DNA of 64,000 bases, taken from positions 21,889-85,888 of the forward strand of contig VXBP01004088.1 of NCBI GenBank assembly GCA_013400115.1, in the 5' to 3' direction. Positions 25,658-36,016 of this stretch are shown one piece after another; position 1 is the first letter of the stretch, and each line of letters opens with the position of its first letter. The notes beneath the pieces are model-generated. The model was not told the DNA's origin and did not search any database. It saw only the letters and a list, made by a program, of their open reading frames with translations. The stretch is from Rhinopomastus cyanomelas. Its lineage: Eukaryota; Chordata; Aves; Bucerotiformes; Rhinopomastidae. Position numbers and translations under genes: made by a program.

Positions 25658-26796
25658 TGTGTCGGGTTGAAACTAAGGAACTGCTTTTCAGTAAGGTCTT
25701 GATGACATCTTGGATAAATTTGCCAGACAATGGATAGCTTAGGGATACTTGGAAAGAAGTTTATTAACTCAATAGCTGTATATGGAAAAGAAAAGGAAAG
25801 GAAAAAACCAAGCAAGTTAGTGCACACAAACTAGAAACTGTATCACAAATGCCATTACACTATCTGAGGAAAATACAATGGAAGGTCACTATCGTTTGGG
25901 CCTTAGGTCACATTAGAGAACTGGAAAACAAGAGCATGCTAATAAAGCAGAGACGAGTGCCACCACACTCTCCATTAACGCCCAAAGTGCACCCTCGTTG
26001 CAGGCAACATGTTTTCCCAACATCTTTCGGATCCAAGATTTAAGGATTCTCAAGTCCTTCTGCTTTCTTCAACTAAGCATGAAGGCGTTCTCCCCCAAAA
26101 CTTAAAGCACCCCCAGTCTTCCTCAGCAGCAGAAAATGACAAACAGCTTCTCTTCCTGCTGACCAGTCTCTCCAAAATGGCAGCGAGCAGTCACATAGCC
26201 CCGGTCACATGTGGGATCCAAGATGGAGACTGATTGCATGGCTGTATCAACTGGGCCACCCCCCATACTCTGCACTTGACCGAGAGGGTTTCCAAGACCT
26301 TCTCCTCTCTTCTCTCCTCCTGTCTCAGCTCCAGGGGAAAGAAGGGTACCCCAACTCAACACAATGCTGCTCCATGGGGGGGTGGTTGCACTACAATCTT
26401 GCTTCTCCTGTCCACGACCAGGATTGCACAGGGTCAGATCCAGGCCTAGAGCTGCGCGGAGCTGGGGCGGCAGTGGTGGGAATCAGGGTCCTTCGAAGAC
26501 TGCTGAAAAACCACGGCAAACCACGTCCGGCGTCAGGCCAGGGAGAGCTGAGCAAAGCCAGTGCGTCTCCTTCCCGCAGTGGTGGCACTGGAAAACCACG
26601 GCCGAGCCACATTACCCCCACCCCGTCAGAGAACAAGCGGTGAGGGGGCGCTTGGCTAAGAGCCCACAACCCAAGAGAGAAAGCAAACAGCCCGCTCTGC
26701 TTTTATAGGCTGACCGTGACCGGGGCAGGTCCTGGGACACTGACACCCTCCCCAGGACAGGTTCCTGATGGGGGAGGGGTCCTCTGAAGCAACACA
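25658..26796 (-). mobile_element. probable solo LTR of an endogenous retrovirus
   Basis: On the minus strand the block starts TGTGTTGC at 26796 and ends CCCGACACA near 25658, so it has TG...CA ends. A TATA box (CTATAAAA at about 26701-26708) lies roughly 90 bases inside. An AATAAA-type signal (minus strand of 'agtttattaactc', near 25760-25775) lies near the other end. The middle is GC-rich with no retroviral coding region. The length of about 1.14 kb is long for an LTR. I found no exact target-site duplication, so ends are approximate and other interpretations (a GC-rich promoter-like relic) remain possible. Confidence 0.5.
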
Positions 26797-27704
26797 ACTT
26801 TACTTTTGTTCTTCATGAAAGCACAACTTCTGCACATCTGAAAATTCTAGTAATTTTCAAACTGCAACAAGTTCAATAAAAATCTGAATGTACCTCCATG
26901 AAGACTAGTGCACATGATGGACGTAGACATGTATGAAACTGTAGCAGTCTATATAAAGCCTAGAGGTGATCATACATTGTATAAGCAGTGCTGAGTTTTT
27001 CTGCTTCAGTGACAAATTGAGGAAATGCCTCTAAGTAAATTGCAAGCAGGATGTTTGACTTGAAAACAGAAACACAACCCTTTCAAAGAGATTTAACAAA
27101 TATTGTTCCTGCTTTGTCTTTATTCAGACCACTAGTGAAAATACCAAATGAGGAAAGCATCTGTATTAGAAGAAATTAGCGGCCTTAGTGAAATCCATCC
27201 AGAAAGAGCAGCTTTGAGATGTAGCCAAGGCACTGGAAAGACAGAAAATGGGTTTTAGTTTTTAATGAATATTCGCAATCGGTAGTTTAACTAGTAGTGT
27301 GCTACTACTAGTAGGTTTGTTTTAGCAACATTTGAGACATGAGTTGATACAAAAATATTAAAGAATTTGATATCTAGATTTCATTAGCACTGCAATCATG
27401 AATTAATTTGATTCTTAAGCCATGGAGGTTGTTTTGATGTGCCATTCGTTGCCTAAAATAGCAAAAGCCCTTCAAGGAGTTTCTGACAGCTCTAGATGTC
27501 TATGAAAATGAGATATGCTTTCCAAGTTAGGTTACAGTTTTATTTGCATGCACTTGAGGATACCACCTCTCATCTTCAGGATCAAATAATGGACTTATTG
27601 ATTGATCAATTGACTGATTGATTTTTAAATATCTGGGGAGATTTTTGGATTTAGAGTAAATCTCAGGAGTTTCAGAGATATAAAATAGTAGAAACTCTTA
27701 TACA
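26797..27704. other. intergenic, AT-rich, nothing recognised
   Basis: No coding or repeat signal that I can name. Confidence 0.5.
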
Positions 27705-28380
27705 CAGAAACATTAAGGTTGGAAGAAATCTCCAAAATTATTGAGTCCAACCATCAACCCAATGTCACCATGCTCACTAAACCGTGTTTCCAAGTGCCAG
27801 ATCTAGATGGTTTTTGAATGCTTATAGGGATGGCAAACCCACCACTTTCCTGGGCAGCCTGTTCCAATACCTGACCACTCTTTCAGTGCAGACATTTTTC
27901 CTAATGTCCAGTCTAAACTTCCACTGGCAGAACTTGATGTCATTTGCTCTTGTCCTATGACTAGTCACCTGGGAGAAGAGACTGACCCTGTGGTGCCTAT
28001 GGACTCCTTTCAGGTAGTTGCAAAGAGTGATAAGGTCTCCCTTCTGCCTTCACTTCTCCAGACTAAACAATTCCAGTTCCCTCAGCCATTCCTCGTAAGA
28101 CTTGTCCTCTAGGCCTTTCACTATCTTTGTTGTCCTTTGGATATACTCCAGCACCTCTGTGTCCTCCTCATACTGAGGTGCCCTAAACTGAGCACAATAA
28201 TTGAGGTGAGGTCTCACTAGTGCTAAGTACAGCAGTTCTCCATCCTTTCTTCCCCAAACCTATAGTGTTGTATGAGGTTCTTGTGACCAAAATGTAGGAC
28301 CCAGCATATGGTCTTGTTAAACCTCACACAGTCAACCTCAGCCTATTGATCCAGCTTTCACATTGCTTCATCCATGGTAA
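27705..28380 (-). mobile_element. CR1 fragment, old, 3' part
   Basis: The plus strand shows 'acattaaggttggaagaaat' and 'gagtccaaccatcaacccaa', then the reverse complement of CR1 C-terminal coding sequence ('gggcagcctgttccaatacc', 'cacttctccagactaaacaa', 'tactgaggtgccctaaactg'). It is diverged and belongs to an older subfamily than the 43.7 kb copy. Confidence 0.85.
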
Positions 28381-30145
28381 CAATCTGCATTATTTGAATT
28401 TAAAAATATATTTTAAAATTGTATGGTTCTCTTTAAAAACATTCCTCAACATACATTCTAGTTACCTTCTATATTTGTTACCTTCTATGGAGTACCATGG
28501 TTAATTCTGACAGGTACATGAATGCTAGATAACCTTCCTGTAGACATACTTATTCAGTGAGAATCTCTGCCTACATCAAGAAAACTAGCAGTGCCTCCCA
28601 CACTTTTTCTCAATTTTCATGTGAGACCTAGGCATGCTTTGTGAAAGGAGGTAAGGGCAGACATCCCGTATATGACCTACACTGGGGTTATACCCAGCAC
28701 TGAGATAGCCCTAGTCCTGGTCTGTTCTGGGACTACTATGCTCTGCCATGGCACAGCACAAGCAGTCTGTTAGCCTGCACAAGTTTCTTTCACTGTGGAA
28801 AAGAGGTTCATTAGAGGTTGCATGGATTATTGTTCAGTAAGACACTTGGTCTTTACAGGAATCTTCATTTCTCCCAATCATCTTCAAATGGCTTCCTCAG
28901 CGTTCTCAGGTCAGCTAGGCCATCCTTGAGTTTTTTCCTTTTTCTTACCAGTTGCCTGTTAAATATCAGTATCTTTTCTTGTTATTCTTCATTCTCTCAT
29001 TATCTTCATTTGTTAATGAGCCAAGCGAAGGAAGTGTTTCCTGCAGGAGAGACCTTTACACAATATGTTTGGCCTAACTATTTCTTTGGGGTATTTTTGA
29101 CCCATGGACTTCTGACATAATGTTTATACAGACATGAGTTCTAGCTAACAGCTTTCCTGGCTTATTCCATCAAATATATTTTTGTATTTGACCTCTCTCC
29201 TACATGCAGACCACACAATAGTAAGTGTCTTGTCAAGCCAGCTGATGAATTCTTTCAGACGTTCCCTTGCTTCTAGTTCTTGCACCAACGTCCAAGCAAA
29301 GACGTTGGAGATAATTAGAACCTTGTGCTTGCACATTATGCTGACTGTGGTAGGTAGGAACATTTCTCATCGTCTCCCTTCAGTAACTTCCTAACTATCA
29401 TCAAGAAACCAGTGTTGCAATATAGCAAGTATTTTCAAACTTCCTTTTCTGTTCCTGCTTTTCTCAGACATTTTTTGTTTTAAATTTGATAATGATTTAG
29501 CGACCATGTTTTTCAGGACTGCTACCCCAGGGACAAGCAAGACTTTGCACCACACTTTAAGTACAGATTAGCATTATACAGACAAGTTTAACATATGCAC
29601 ATCCATGAAACAAAATGCGCCTTTAGAATATCTCCTCAGGAAAAAAAAACAACCCCCCCCACCTTGTTCTGAAGTTTCAAAGCCAACAAAAATTATTTAT
29701 CACTCATTAAAAACTGAACAGAGTATCCTTCTTTTAGTAACTACTTTGAAATAGTACAGTGCAGGTGGTTACTAATTTAATTTATATCATGTTCTCCTTT
29801 AATCATTGTTCCCAGTTGAACCACAATGCACCAGTAGTGCCTCTTGGTTATCACTTAGATGAAAAACTAACCAGCTTGAAGGAGAGAAATTTGTGTCAGG
29901 GCCTGGGTATAACTGTCCCATCCTGTCAAGCTTGTTTCTGTGTAACCACAATGTCTGCTGATATAAACTTGATTGCTCTCGTAGGAATACAGAAATACAA
30001 TATACATATTTTGTCAATTTCGTGTACACATTTGTATATATTTGAAACTGCATTTACAAGCAAAAACTTACTTTGGGCTGGTTATAAAGCTTACAAGATT
30101 TTCCAAACATTTTTCTGTCCTCGATGCTGATTTCTTCTAGTGAAT
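28381..30145. other. intergenic, nothing recognised
   Basis: AT-rich with a homopolymer A run followed by a C run at about 29640-29660. No gene is visible. Confidence 0.5.
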
Positions 30146-30868
30146 TCAGGAGCTCATGCTTGGGCTACTGTGCCGGTGTGAGGGGCACTCCTCATGGTCC
30201 TCCTGCAGGGTGCACGCAGCCAAGGGACATGTGTCAGAGCTTTTAAGTCTGATGACCTCAGTAGAGCACAACAGCTGTAGAGACATGTGCAGCCTCTCCA
30301 GTGGCTTTTGTCCCACCATAGGCAGGCAGCTGGGCTGCTGGTGTTTGGCAGCTACCCTGAGATCTGCCTTGCTGCCTGCTGCTGCTGCTGCCATCCTGAT
30401 CTTGTTGTCAGACAAAGGATTGGAGGCAGCTGGCCCCATCCTGGGTCTTGGGGTCGCAGGCGGGGGCTTGGGAAGCCTCAAGGCCACTCTGGGGACAACT
30501 TGGGGCTCTGGGTCAGGTGGTTTCTGGCTCACCAGCCCCACTTCCTTCTCCTTCTGCTCCAGTGGCTGGGCACCAATGATGGAGTCCAGCAAGTGTGCCT
30601 TCAGCTCGCAGCGGACTGGCCCCAGCTGCTGCAGCAAGTTGTGCTGGATGACGCAGTGCTGCAGCCTCTTGCGTGATGGCCTCTGGGCTGAATCCATGAC
30701 ATTAGCCGCTGTGACATTTGTGCAGGGCATGTTGTCCTGCGAGGCAGTTGGTTTGGTCCCAGTTTCACTGGCTGGTGGTGGGTGCTTGTTGTTGACTCCT
30801 GCTTGGTGACCATGGGCTTCAGATACTGCAGCTCTCAACTGCACAGGCAGGCCTTCACATTTGTCCAT
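30146..30868 (-). CDS. unidentified intron-free open reading frame, tandem copy 1 (240 codons)
   Basis: It starts at an ATG in a strong context (accATGG at 30868) and stays open for 240 codons. The protein is rich in Pro, Gln, Ala and basic residues. Near its middle are 'RPSRKRLQHCVIQHNLLQQL' and 'ELKAHLLDSIIGAQPLEQKE'. It continues with a Pro-rich linker ('PPATPRPRMGP'), then 'NKIRMAAAAAGSKADLRVAA' with an alanine run coded by CTG-type repeats on the other strand, and 'PMVGQKPLERLH'. I do not recognise the family. A faint resemblance to parts of the inner centromere protein (INCENP) was considered but is too weak to use. A second copy lies at 31.1-32.06 kb and a fragment at 32.69-32.83 kb. 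The C-terminus differs from copy 2 and may reflect a frameshift near the end. Lack of introns suggests a retrogene or a single-exon amplified family. Confidence 0.45.
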   Translation of the reverse strand: MDKCEGLPVQLRAAVSEAHGHQAGVNNKHPPPASETGTKPTASQDNMPCTNVTAANVMDSAQRPSRKRLQHCVIQHNLLQQLGPVRCELKAHLLDSIIGAQPLEQKEKEVGLVSQKPPDPEPQVVPRVALRLPKPPPATPRPRMGPAASNPLSDNKIRMAAAAAGSKADLRVAAKHQQPSCLPMVGQKPLERLHMSLQLLCSTEVIRLKSSDTCPLAACTLQEDHEECPSHRHSSPSMSS

Positions 30869-31104
30869 GGTTGCCTAGGTGGTCACCACAGCTAAAGAAG
30901 TGAATAAAGCCAATGCAAGCCCATGTCAATGGAAGATACAGTTGTGAGCCAGCATCCTGAGTGAGCAGTGTGTCCAGGGCTCAGCCAGTCCCTGCCTGGC
31001 CCTTGGGGCAGCCACAGCTCCTGCCTGGCTCATTAACCCCCCTTCCACCCGTACAGGTTACCGCAGGCAAGGAGAGAGACAGGGGTGCTTCCAAGAGAAC
31101 ACTT

Positions 31105-32062
31105 TTAATGCATTGATGAAGGAGGGGGTAGGGGTGGGACAGAGCTGGGTTTGAATTTGGGGACGCAGGTCTCTGGTTACCCAGAATTTCTGGTATTTGG
31201 TGAGTCTGTTGGCTGATGCTCAGACACAGGGTTATGGGTAGCCATATGCCATGGCAATCTCATGGTCCAACTGCTGCTGTTAGAAAAACTGGCCTGCTGG
31301 TGACTGCAGAGTGATCCGTTGTCGCTCCTCCTGTGCCAGCTTCTTCAAGGGCTCACATTCGGGCCGCTGTGCTGGTGTGATGGACACCGACACCTCCTGC
31401 TCCTCCAGTGGGGTGCATGCAGCCAAGGGACATGAGCCTTTAAGGCCAATGACCTTGGCAGAGCACCACTGATCTGGGCACAAGTGCAGCCTCTCCAGTG
31501 GCTTTTGTCCCACCATAGGCAGGCAGCTGGGCTGCTGGTGTTTGGCAGCTACCCTGAGATCTGCCTTGCTGCCTGCTGCTGCTGCTGCTGCCATCCTGAT
31601 CTTGTTGTCAGACAAGGGATTGGAGGCAGCTGGCCCCATCCTGGGTCTTGGGTCATAGGCAGGGACTTGGGAAGCCTCGAGACCACTCTGGGAACAACCT
31701 GGGGCTCTGGGTCAGGTGGTTGCCAGCTCCCCACCCCGACCTCCTTCCCTTTCTGCCCCAGCAGCTGGGCACCAATGATGGAGTCCAGCAAGTGTGCCTT
31801 CAGCTCGCAGCGGACTGGCCCCAGCTGCTGCAGCAAGTTGTGCTGGATGACGCAGTGCTGCAGCCTCTTGCGTGATGGCCTCTGGGCTGAATCTGTGCCC
31901 TGTGCCACCACTGCCTTTTTGCAGGCATGCTGTCCTGCAAGGTCGGTTTGGTCCCAGTTTCACAGGCCGGTGCCAGGCGCTTCTTGCAAACACCTGCTTG
32001 GTGGGCACCAGCTTCAGAGACAGTGGCTGCTTCCTTCACAGGCAGGCAGGGACACTTACTGT
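31105..32062 (-). pseudogene. unidentified family, tandem copy 2, frameshifted, with 3' UTR
   Basis: It aligns with copy 1 over its whole length ('SEAGAHQAGV', 'SRKRLQHCVIQHNLLQQLGP', 'KIRMAAAAAAGSKADLRVAA'). The frame changes at least twice: once near 31890-31915, before the 'RKRLQHC' block, and once near 31655, where copy 2 has one G fewer than copy 1 in 'ctgggtcttggg(g)tc'. Beyond the 'PMVGQKPLERLHL' block it extends further than copy 1: 'PAQRPECEPLKKLAQEERQR', a TAA at 31280, and in the same frame 'QQQLDHEIAMAYGYP'. An ATTAAA polyadenylation-type signal lies on the minus strand at about 31108-31113. The stop may be original or a lesion in a longer reading frame. Confidence 0.45.
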
Positions 32063-32424
32063 TGGAAGATGGAAAGACAGGTGATCAGGCAGGTCTGTCT
32101 CGGGGGTTACCTGGAGGGCAGAAGGGGCAGGAGCCTGCTGTTGTACCTGCCTTGGCAGTCAGTCACTCTGGGGATTCTGGGGGGGGGGGGGTCTGTCCCC
32201 ATGGTGATCATTTTGATACCACCTGCTGCAGCGAGCCTTGTGCTGTTTTGGGGTTTTGTAGCACAGACGCATTTCTTCTTAATGATTTCCCATCCTGGTG
32301 AAGATTTCCTGTCCTCACTGCTAATTTCCTGTGCTCACTGTTCTAATTTCCCATTGCTGCCAGGGTTTCCCACCCCTGCAATGATGGTTTCCCATCTCAA
32401 GGGTGATTTCTCAGCTCTGCAATG
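32063..32424. other. spacer with a G homopolymer
   Basis: It contains a long G run at about 32179-32190 and degenerate repeats of 'gatttcc(c/t)(a/g)t'-like units between 32283 and 32410. No gene is recognised. Confidence 0.5.
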
Positions 32425-32688
32425 GTTAAATCTGGCAAGGACTGACCAAAGGCAACAAGAAGGGACTTTTTCAGTCCATCAGTAGAAAAAGGAAGACTAG
32501 GGAAAATGCAGGCCCACTGGTAAACGAGGTAGGTGCCCTGGTGTCAGAGGACAGAGAGAAGGCAGAGGTATCATATGCCTTCTTTGCTTTGGTCTTCACG
32601 GCTGAAGCCTGCAGCTTGGAGGGAAGAGAAAAGGTGTGGAGAGAGGAAGGCTCTCCCTCAGTAGAGGAGGGCCAGGTTCAAGAGCCCT
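32425..32688 (+). mobile_element. CR1 fragment, second subfamily, 5' piece
   Basis: It encodes the CR1 ORF2 segment just after the endonuclease: 'SEDREKAEVSYAFFALVFTA' and 'WREEGSPSVEEGQVQ'. It ends abruptly where a fragment of the unidentified tandem gene begins. Confidence 0.8.
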
Positions 32689-32689
32689 T

Positions 32690-32835
32690 TTTACAGGGCA
32701 CGTTGTCCTGTGAGGCAGTTGGTTTGGTCCCAGTTTCACTGGCTGGTGCTAGGCCCTTTTTGTTGACGCTTGCTTGGTCACCATGGGCTTCAGAGATGGT
32801 GGCTGGCCCCTGCTCAGGCAAGTCTTTAGGCTTGG
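32690..32835 (-). pseudogene. fragment (copy 3) of the unidentified tandem family
   Basis: 'gggcacgttgtcctgtgagg' and 'cagttggtttggtcccagtt' followed by 'ttgttgacgcttgcttggtc' match the 5' part of copy 1 (30725-30830) closely. Only about 145 bases are present, placed between two CR1 pieces. Confidence 0.75.
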
Positions 32836-33232
32836 CCATCTGCAAGGCCCAGAAGATGGGGGCTGTTCAGTCTGGAGAAGAGGAGGCTCCCAGGTGACCT
32901 TATTGTGGCCTTCCAGTATCTGAAGGGCACCTACAAAAAGTCTGGAGAGGGGCTTTTTAGGATGTCTGGTAGTGACAGGACTAAGCGCAATGGAGCAAAG
33001 CTGGAGATGGGTAGATTTAGAGTGGATGTGAGGAGGAAGTTCTTCAGCGTGAGAGTGGTGAGAGCCTGGAATGTGTTGCCCAGGGAGGTGGTGGAGGTCC
33101 TGTTCTTGAAGGTGCTTAAGGCCGGGCTGGATGAGGCTCTGGTCAGCCTGATCTAGGGTGGGGTGTCCCTGCCCATAGTAGGGGAGTTGGAACTGGATGA
33201 TCCTGTGGTCCCTTCTAACCCTGACTGACTGT
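32836..33232 (+). mobile_element. CR1 fragment, second subfamily, 3' piece
   Basis: It encodes 'GLFSLEKR'-equivalent sequence (decayed), 'RFRVDVRRKFFSVRVVRAWN' and 'VLKAGLDEALVSLI'. It then ends with the 'tcccttctaaccctgactga' tail. It is the same subfamily as the copy at 25150-25376 and the 5' piece at 32425, from which it lacks the whole reverse-transcriptase core. Confidence 0.85.
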
Positions 33233-33236
33233 ATGA

Positions 33237-33325
33237 CTTGGTCTGGGTCATCTTGCTGTGGCAGGGGGATTGGACTGGATGATCTTTTGAGTTCCCTTCC
33301 AATCCCTAATGATTCTGTGTTTCTG
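33237..33325 (+). mobile_element. CR1 3' end, about 90 bases, abutting another CR1 terminus
   Basis: It starts 'cttggtctgggtcatcttgc', contains 'agggggattggactggatga' and ends 'aatgattctgtgtttctg'. It begins about 5 bases after the end of the previous CR1, the same arrangement as at 25376/25385. Confidence 0.85.
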
Positions 33326-34711
33326 AGGTGATGGACCTCTCCACTGCAATGCTGCACAGGAACATTCATTTTAAGAGTGGCTTTGGTAAGCACTGAGACT
33401 TTTCTCTTCCTGTCTGTCCTAGCCACTAGTGTTGGCGTACTTTGTGGAATACTTTGGTCAGCCACATGGATTCTACTTATACATTCCACAATTTTATGCC
33501 TCAATTTTCCAGAGTAGAATATAAGCTTATAGCTCATATCAAGTCGTAAAAGCTGAACTGAACTAATTAATGGGGTTTTTTTACCCTATCATTTGACCAC
33601 ATCACATCTTTTTTCATGTTTTTTATAACTAACATTTTAACATCACGTAGAAGACTTTCTTAACTGCCAGTCTTCATAAACAAAGGTAGCTAAGTGTCAA
33701 GTAGTATTTCTTCCTTTTGGGTGTTAATGGACTGCATAAAACAAGATCCATTTGCCTCAGTCTGCAGCCCTGGGCATGCTACATTAGCAGCCCTGCATCT
33801 TGTTTTGCAGAAGGCAACTGCATAGTTTTGCCAAACCATTTACACTTGTGGTTTGCACCCTGTTCTGCAAACCATGTTCCATACAGCCTCTTGGGCGCAT
33901 GGACAGACTGTGGCTTTGTGTGACTGACGAGGCATGACAGGCCAGGAAAGGGATGGGTTCTTCCAGGGCACTTGGGTTCTTCGTCGGGAGCTTGTAACCA
34001 CCAGGTAACACTGAGCCGTGCTGTTTCCAGTGTAAGAGGCGGCATCTAGTGACTAAGAGTGGAATTCCACCCCTTACCCTGCCACCCAGTGGGAATTCAG
34101 GACCAACCTCCTAGACAGATGGCACCTGGGCTATGGTGGCGATTATCTTTTGCGTAACATTTATGAATTTCCTCCTGTTCTGTCGTTTCTTCTTTTGTCA
34201 TTAATAGAGCACTGCAATTTTTCTCCCAAGCAATATTTAACAGTGTTTGGGTAATGAACTCCTGGGAGTTTCCTGGACAATTTTCCTTTAAAAGGTCACA
34301 AGAGTAAATGAGTGCAGCATCTACTGTAAGCGATCCCAGTCATGCTGCTTTGGTTGGCTGCTTTGCAAGTGTGCTTTAGTACTGTGTCTGCCCTAAAAGT
34401 TTTGTCGTATGAATTCTGCTTTTACTCATAGCATGTTACTTAAGGACAGAATGCAGCTCACAGTGCTACTTGCCAAAAATAGTCTTCTTTTTCTCTTTTC
34501 TATGCTCTTACATGCACTTAAATTTACAACTATAACATATGATTTTAGAAGTACATTAATTATAGATCATCCTTTTTTATCCATTAAAATGTGAGACGGT
34601 TTGTAACATCTAATTCTACTATGTAGATGCATTTTTACAATTCAACAGTAATAATAGAAATACAAATAAAATATTTCAGTGGAACATAAATTCTTTTGTT
34701 CATAAAGCTGA
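33326..34711. other. intergenic, nothing recognised
   Basis: 33700-34150 is somewhat GC-richer and may hold an unknown repeat. Otherwise it is AT-rich with no gene signal. Confidence 0.5.
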
Positions 34712-35332
34712 TGTGCAGAGATGAACTCCAACTCACTGAGAAGTTATGATTTATTGCAGTGCTGGGAACACAGGGGGAATGATCCTCCAAACCGTGTGCA
34801 CCAAAGCGTGAATTTCACCAGGTTATACACAGTCCTTTCATGCATATGCATAATCAGGACGGGATATTACAGTTTATTATTATCATGAACCCCTCCTTTG
34901 ATTCCTTGTTTGCTCTGCACAGCTGGTCTCAGGCGGGGTCTTTTGACTGACACTGAAGACCTTTTTCACAGTAAACTGTTAAATTGTTACCTTCGGCAAG
35001 AATGCTAAGCTGTTACAGGCAATTAGTCACAAGGCTGAGAAAATAGCCTCGAAGACAGTGGATCTTCTGATTGGTTCCTGTTATCCATCTGGCTCCACTG
35101 TCTGAAGATTAATTGTCCTCTTTTCTCCTTCTTATCTGTCTGCATCTGCACACAGCTACTTCAAGGCCCACAGCACTTTCTCATCCCTTTTTCGTCTACA
35201 TCCAAGGCACCTTTTGTTTTACTATGCCCCACATTCCTCTCAGCAATTCTCAAAAAAACCCAAATCCACATTCCTTTCAGCAACTCTCAAAACACATTTT
35301 CCCAGTAAAGTAAAACTAAATCTCACAGCACA
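34712..35332 (-). mobile_element. probable solo LTR (ERVK/ERVL-like)
   Basis: On the minus strand a TATA-like 'gtgtataacc' (near 34825) is followed by 'cactgcaataaatcataact' (AATAAA near 34752) and an end in CTCTGCACA at 34712, which is the order of an LTR R-U5 region. The 'tgcatatgcataatca' element near 34840-34855 is also LTR-like. The far boundary (U3 start) is uncertain, and 35332 is a guess at a terminal 'aca'. No internal retroviral sequence is present. Confidence 0.5.
35230..35292. repeat. imperfect direct repeat, two units of about 27 bases
   Basis: 'ccacattcctctcagcaatt' at about 35230 and 'ccacattcctttcagcaact' at about 35265, each continuing 'ctcaaaa'. They lie within the putative U3 of the LTR and could be enhancer-type repeats. 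Confidence 0.7.
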
Positions 35333-35729
35333 TTTTTTCAGCAAAGCAATACTTCTGGTTTAGAATTCCAGTCCATCAGTCCCCTTATATCAAAGCCATT
35401 ATATTTTAACATGTTCTATACCAGAAGTATTTTACAATGCATTTGAAGAAATTACAATATTTTAGATCGTTCTTGTAAAATTTTCTCAAAATGGAAGTGG
35501 TATCCATGTCAGTCCTCCATTTCATGTCATCCATGTCTCCAAAGAGATAGCAGTGCTTTCCCCATATGTTGTTTTCTATTTTGCTATGTGTAAAAACTGA
35601 ATGGAGTGGTGAGGTTTACTGTGACGGAAACACAAGGAACATTTCCTCAGTTCTCTCCACAAAATTCCAAACGAGTCAAAAAAAAGGGAAGAATGAACAA
35701 GACCACTTTTCCTCTGTTGCAGGATATGT
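35333..35729. other. intergenic spacer, nothing recognised
   Basis: AT-rich sequence between the LTR-like block and a CR1 fragment. Confidence 0.5.
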
Positions 35730-36016
35730 GAGAAGCTGAGGAGGGAATATTTACAGGGTCTTGTAGAGATAGGACTGGGAGTAATGGCTTTAAACTGAAA
35801 GAGGGTAGATTTTAATGAGATATAAGAAGGAAGTTCTGCACTATGAGGCACTGAAATAGGTTGCTCAAAGAAGTTGTGCATGTCTTGTCACTGGATATAT
35901 TCAGGGCCAGGTTGGATGGGGCTTTGAGCAACCTGGTGTGAGAGGTGTTCCTGCCCATGGCAATGAGGTTGGAAATAGATGATTATTAAGGTCCCTTCCA
36001 ACTCAGACCATTCTAT
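35730..36016 (+). mobile_element. CR1 3' end fragment
   Basis: It contains 'gtcttgtagagataggactg', 'ttttaatgagatataagaag' and 'gatattcagggccaggttgg'. It ends 'tcccttccaactcagaccat' with 'tctatgg', a third type of CR1 tail. Confidence 0.85.

Noticed and set aside
30146..32062. INCENP (inner centromere protein) identity for the tandem family
   Set aside because: Only short, low-complexity similarities (alanine run, 'EERQR'); not enough for a call without a search.
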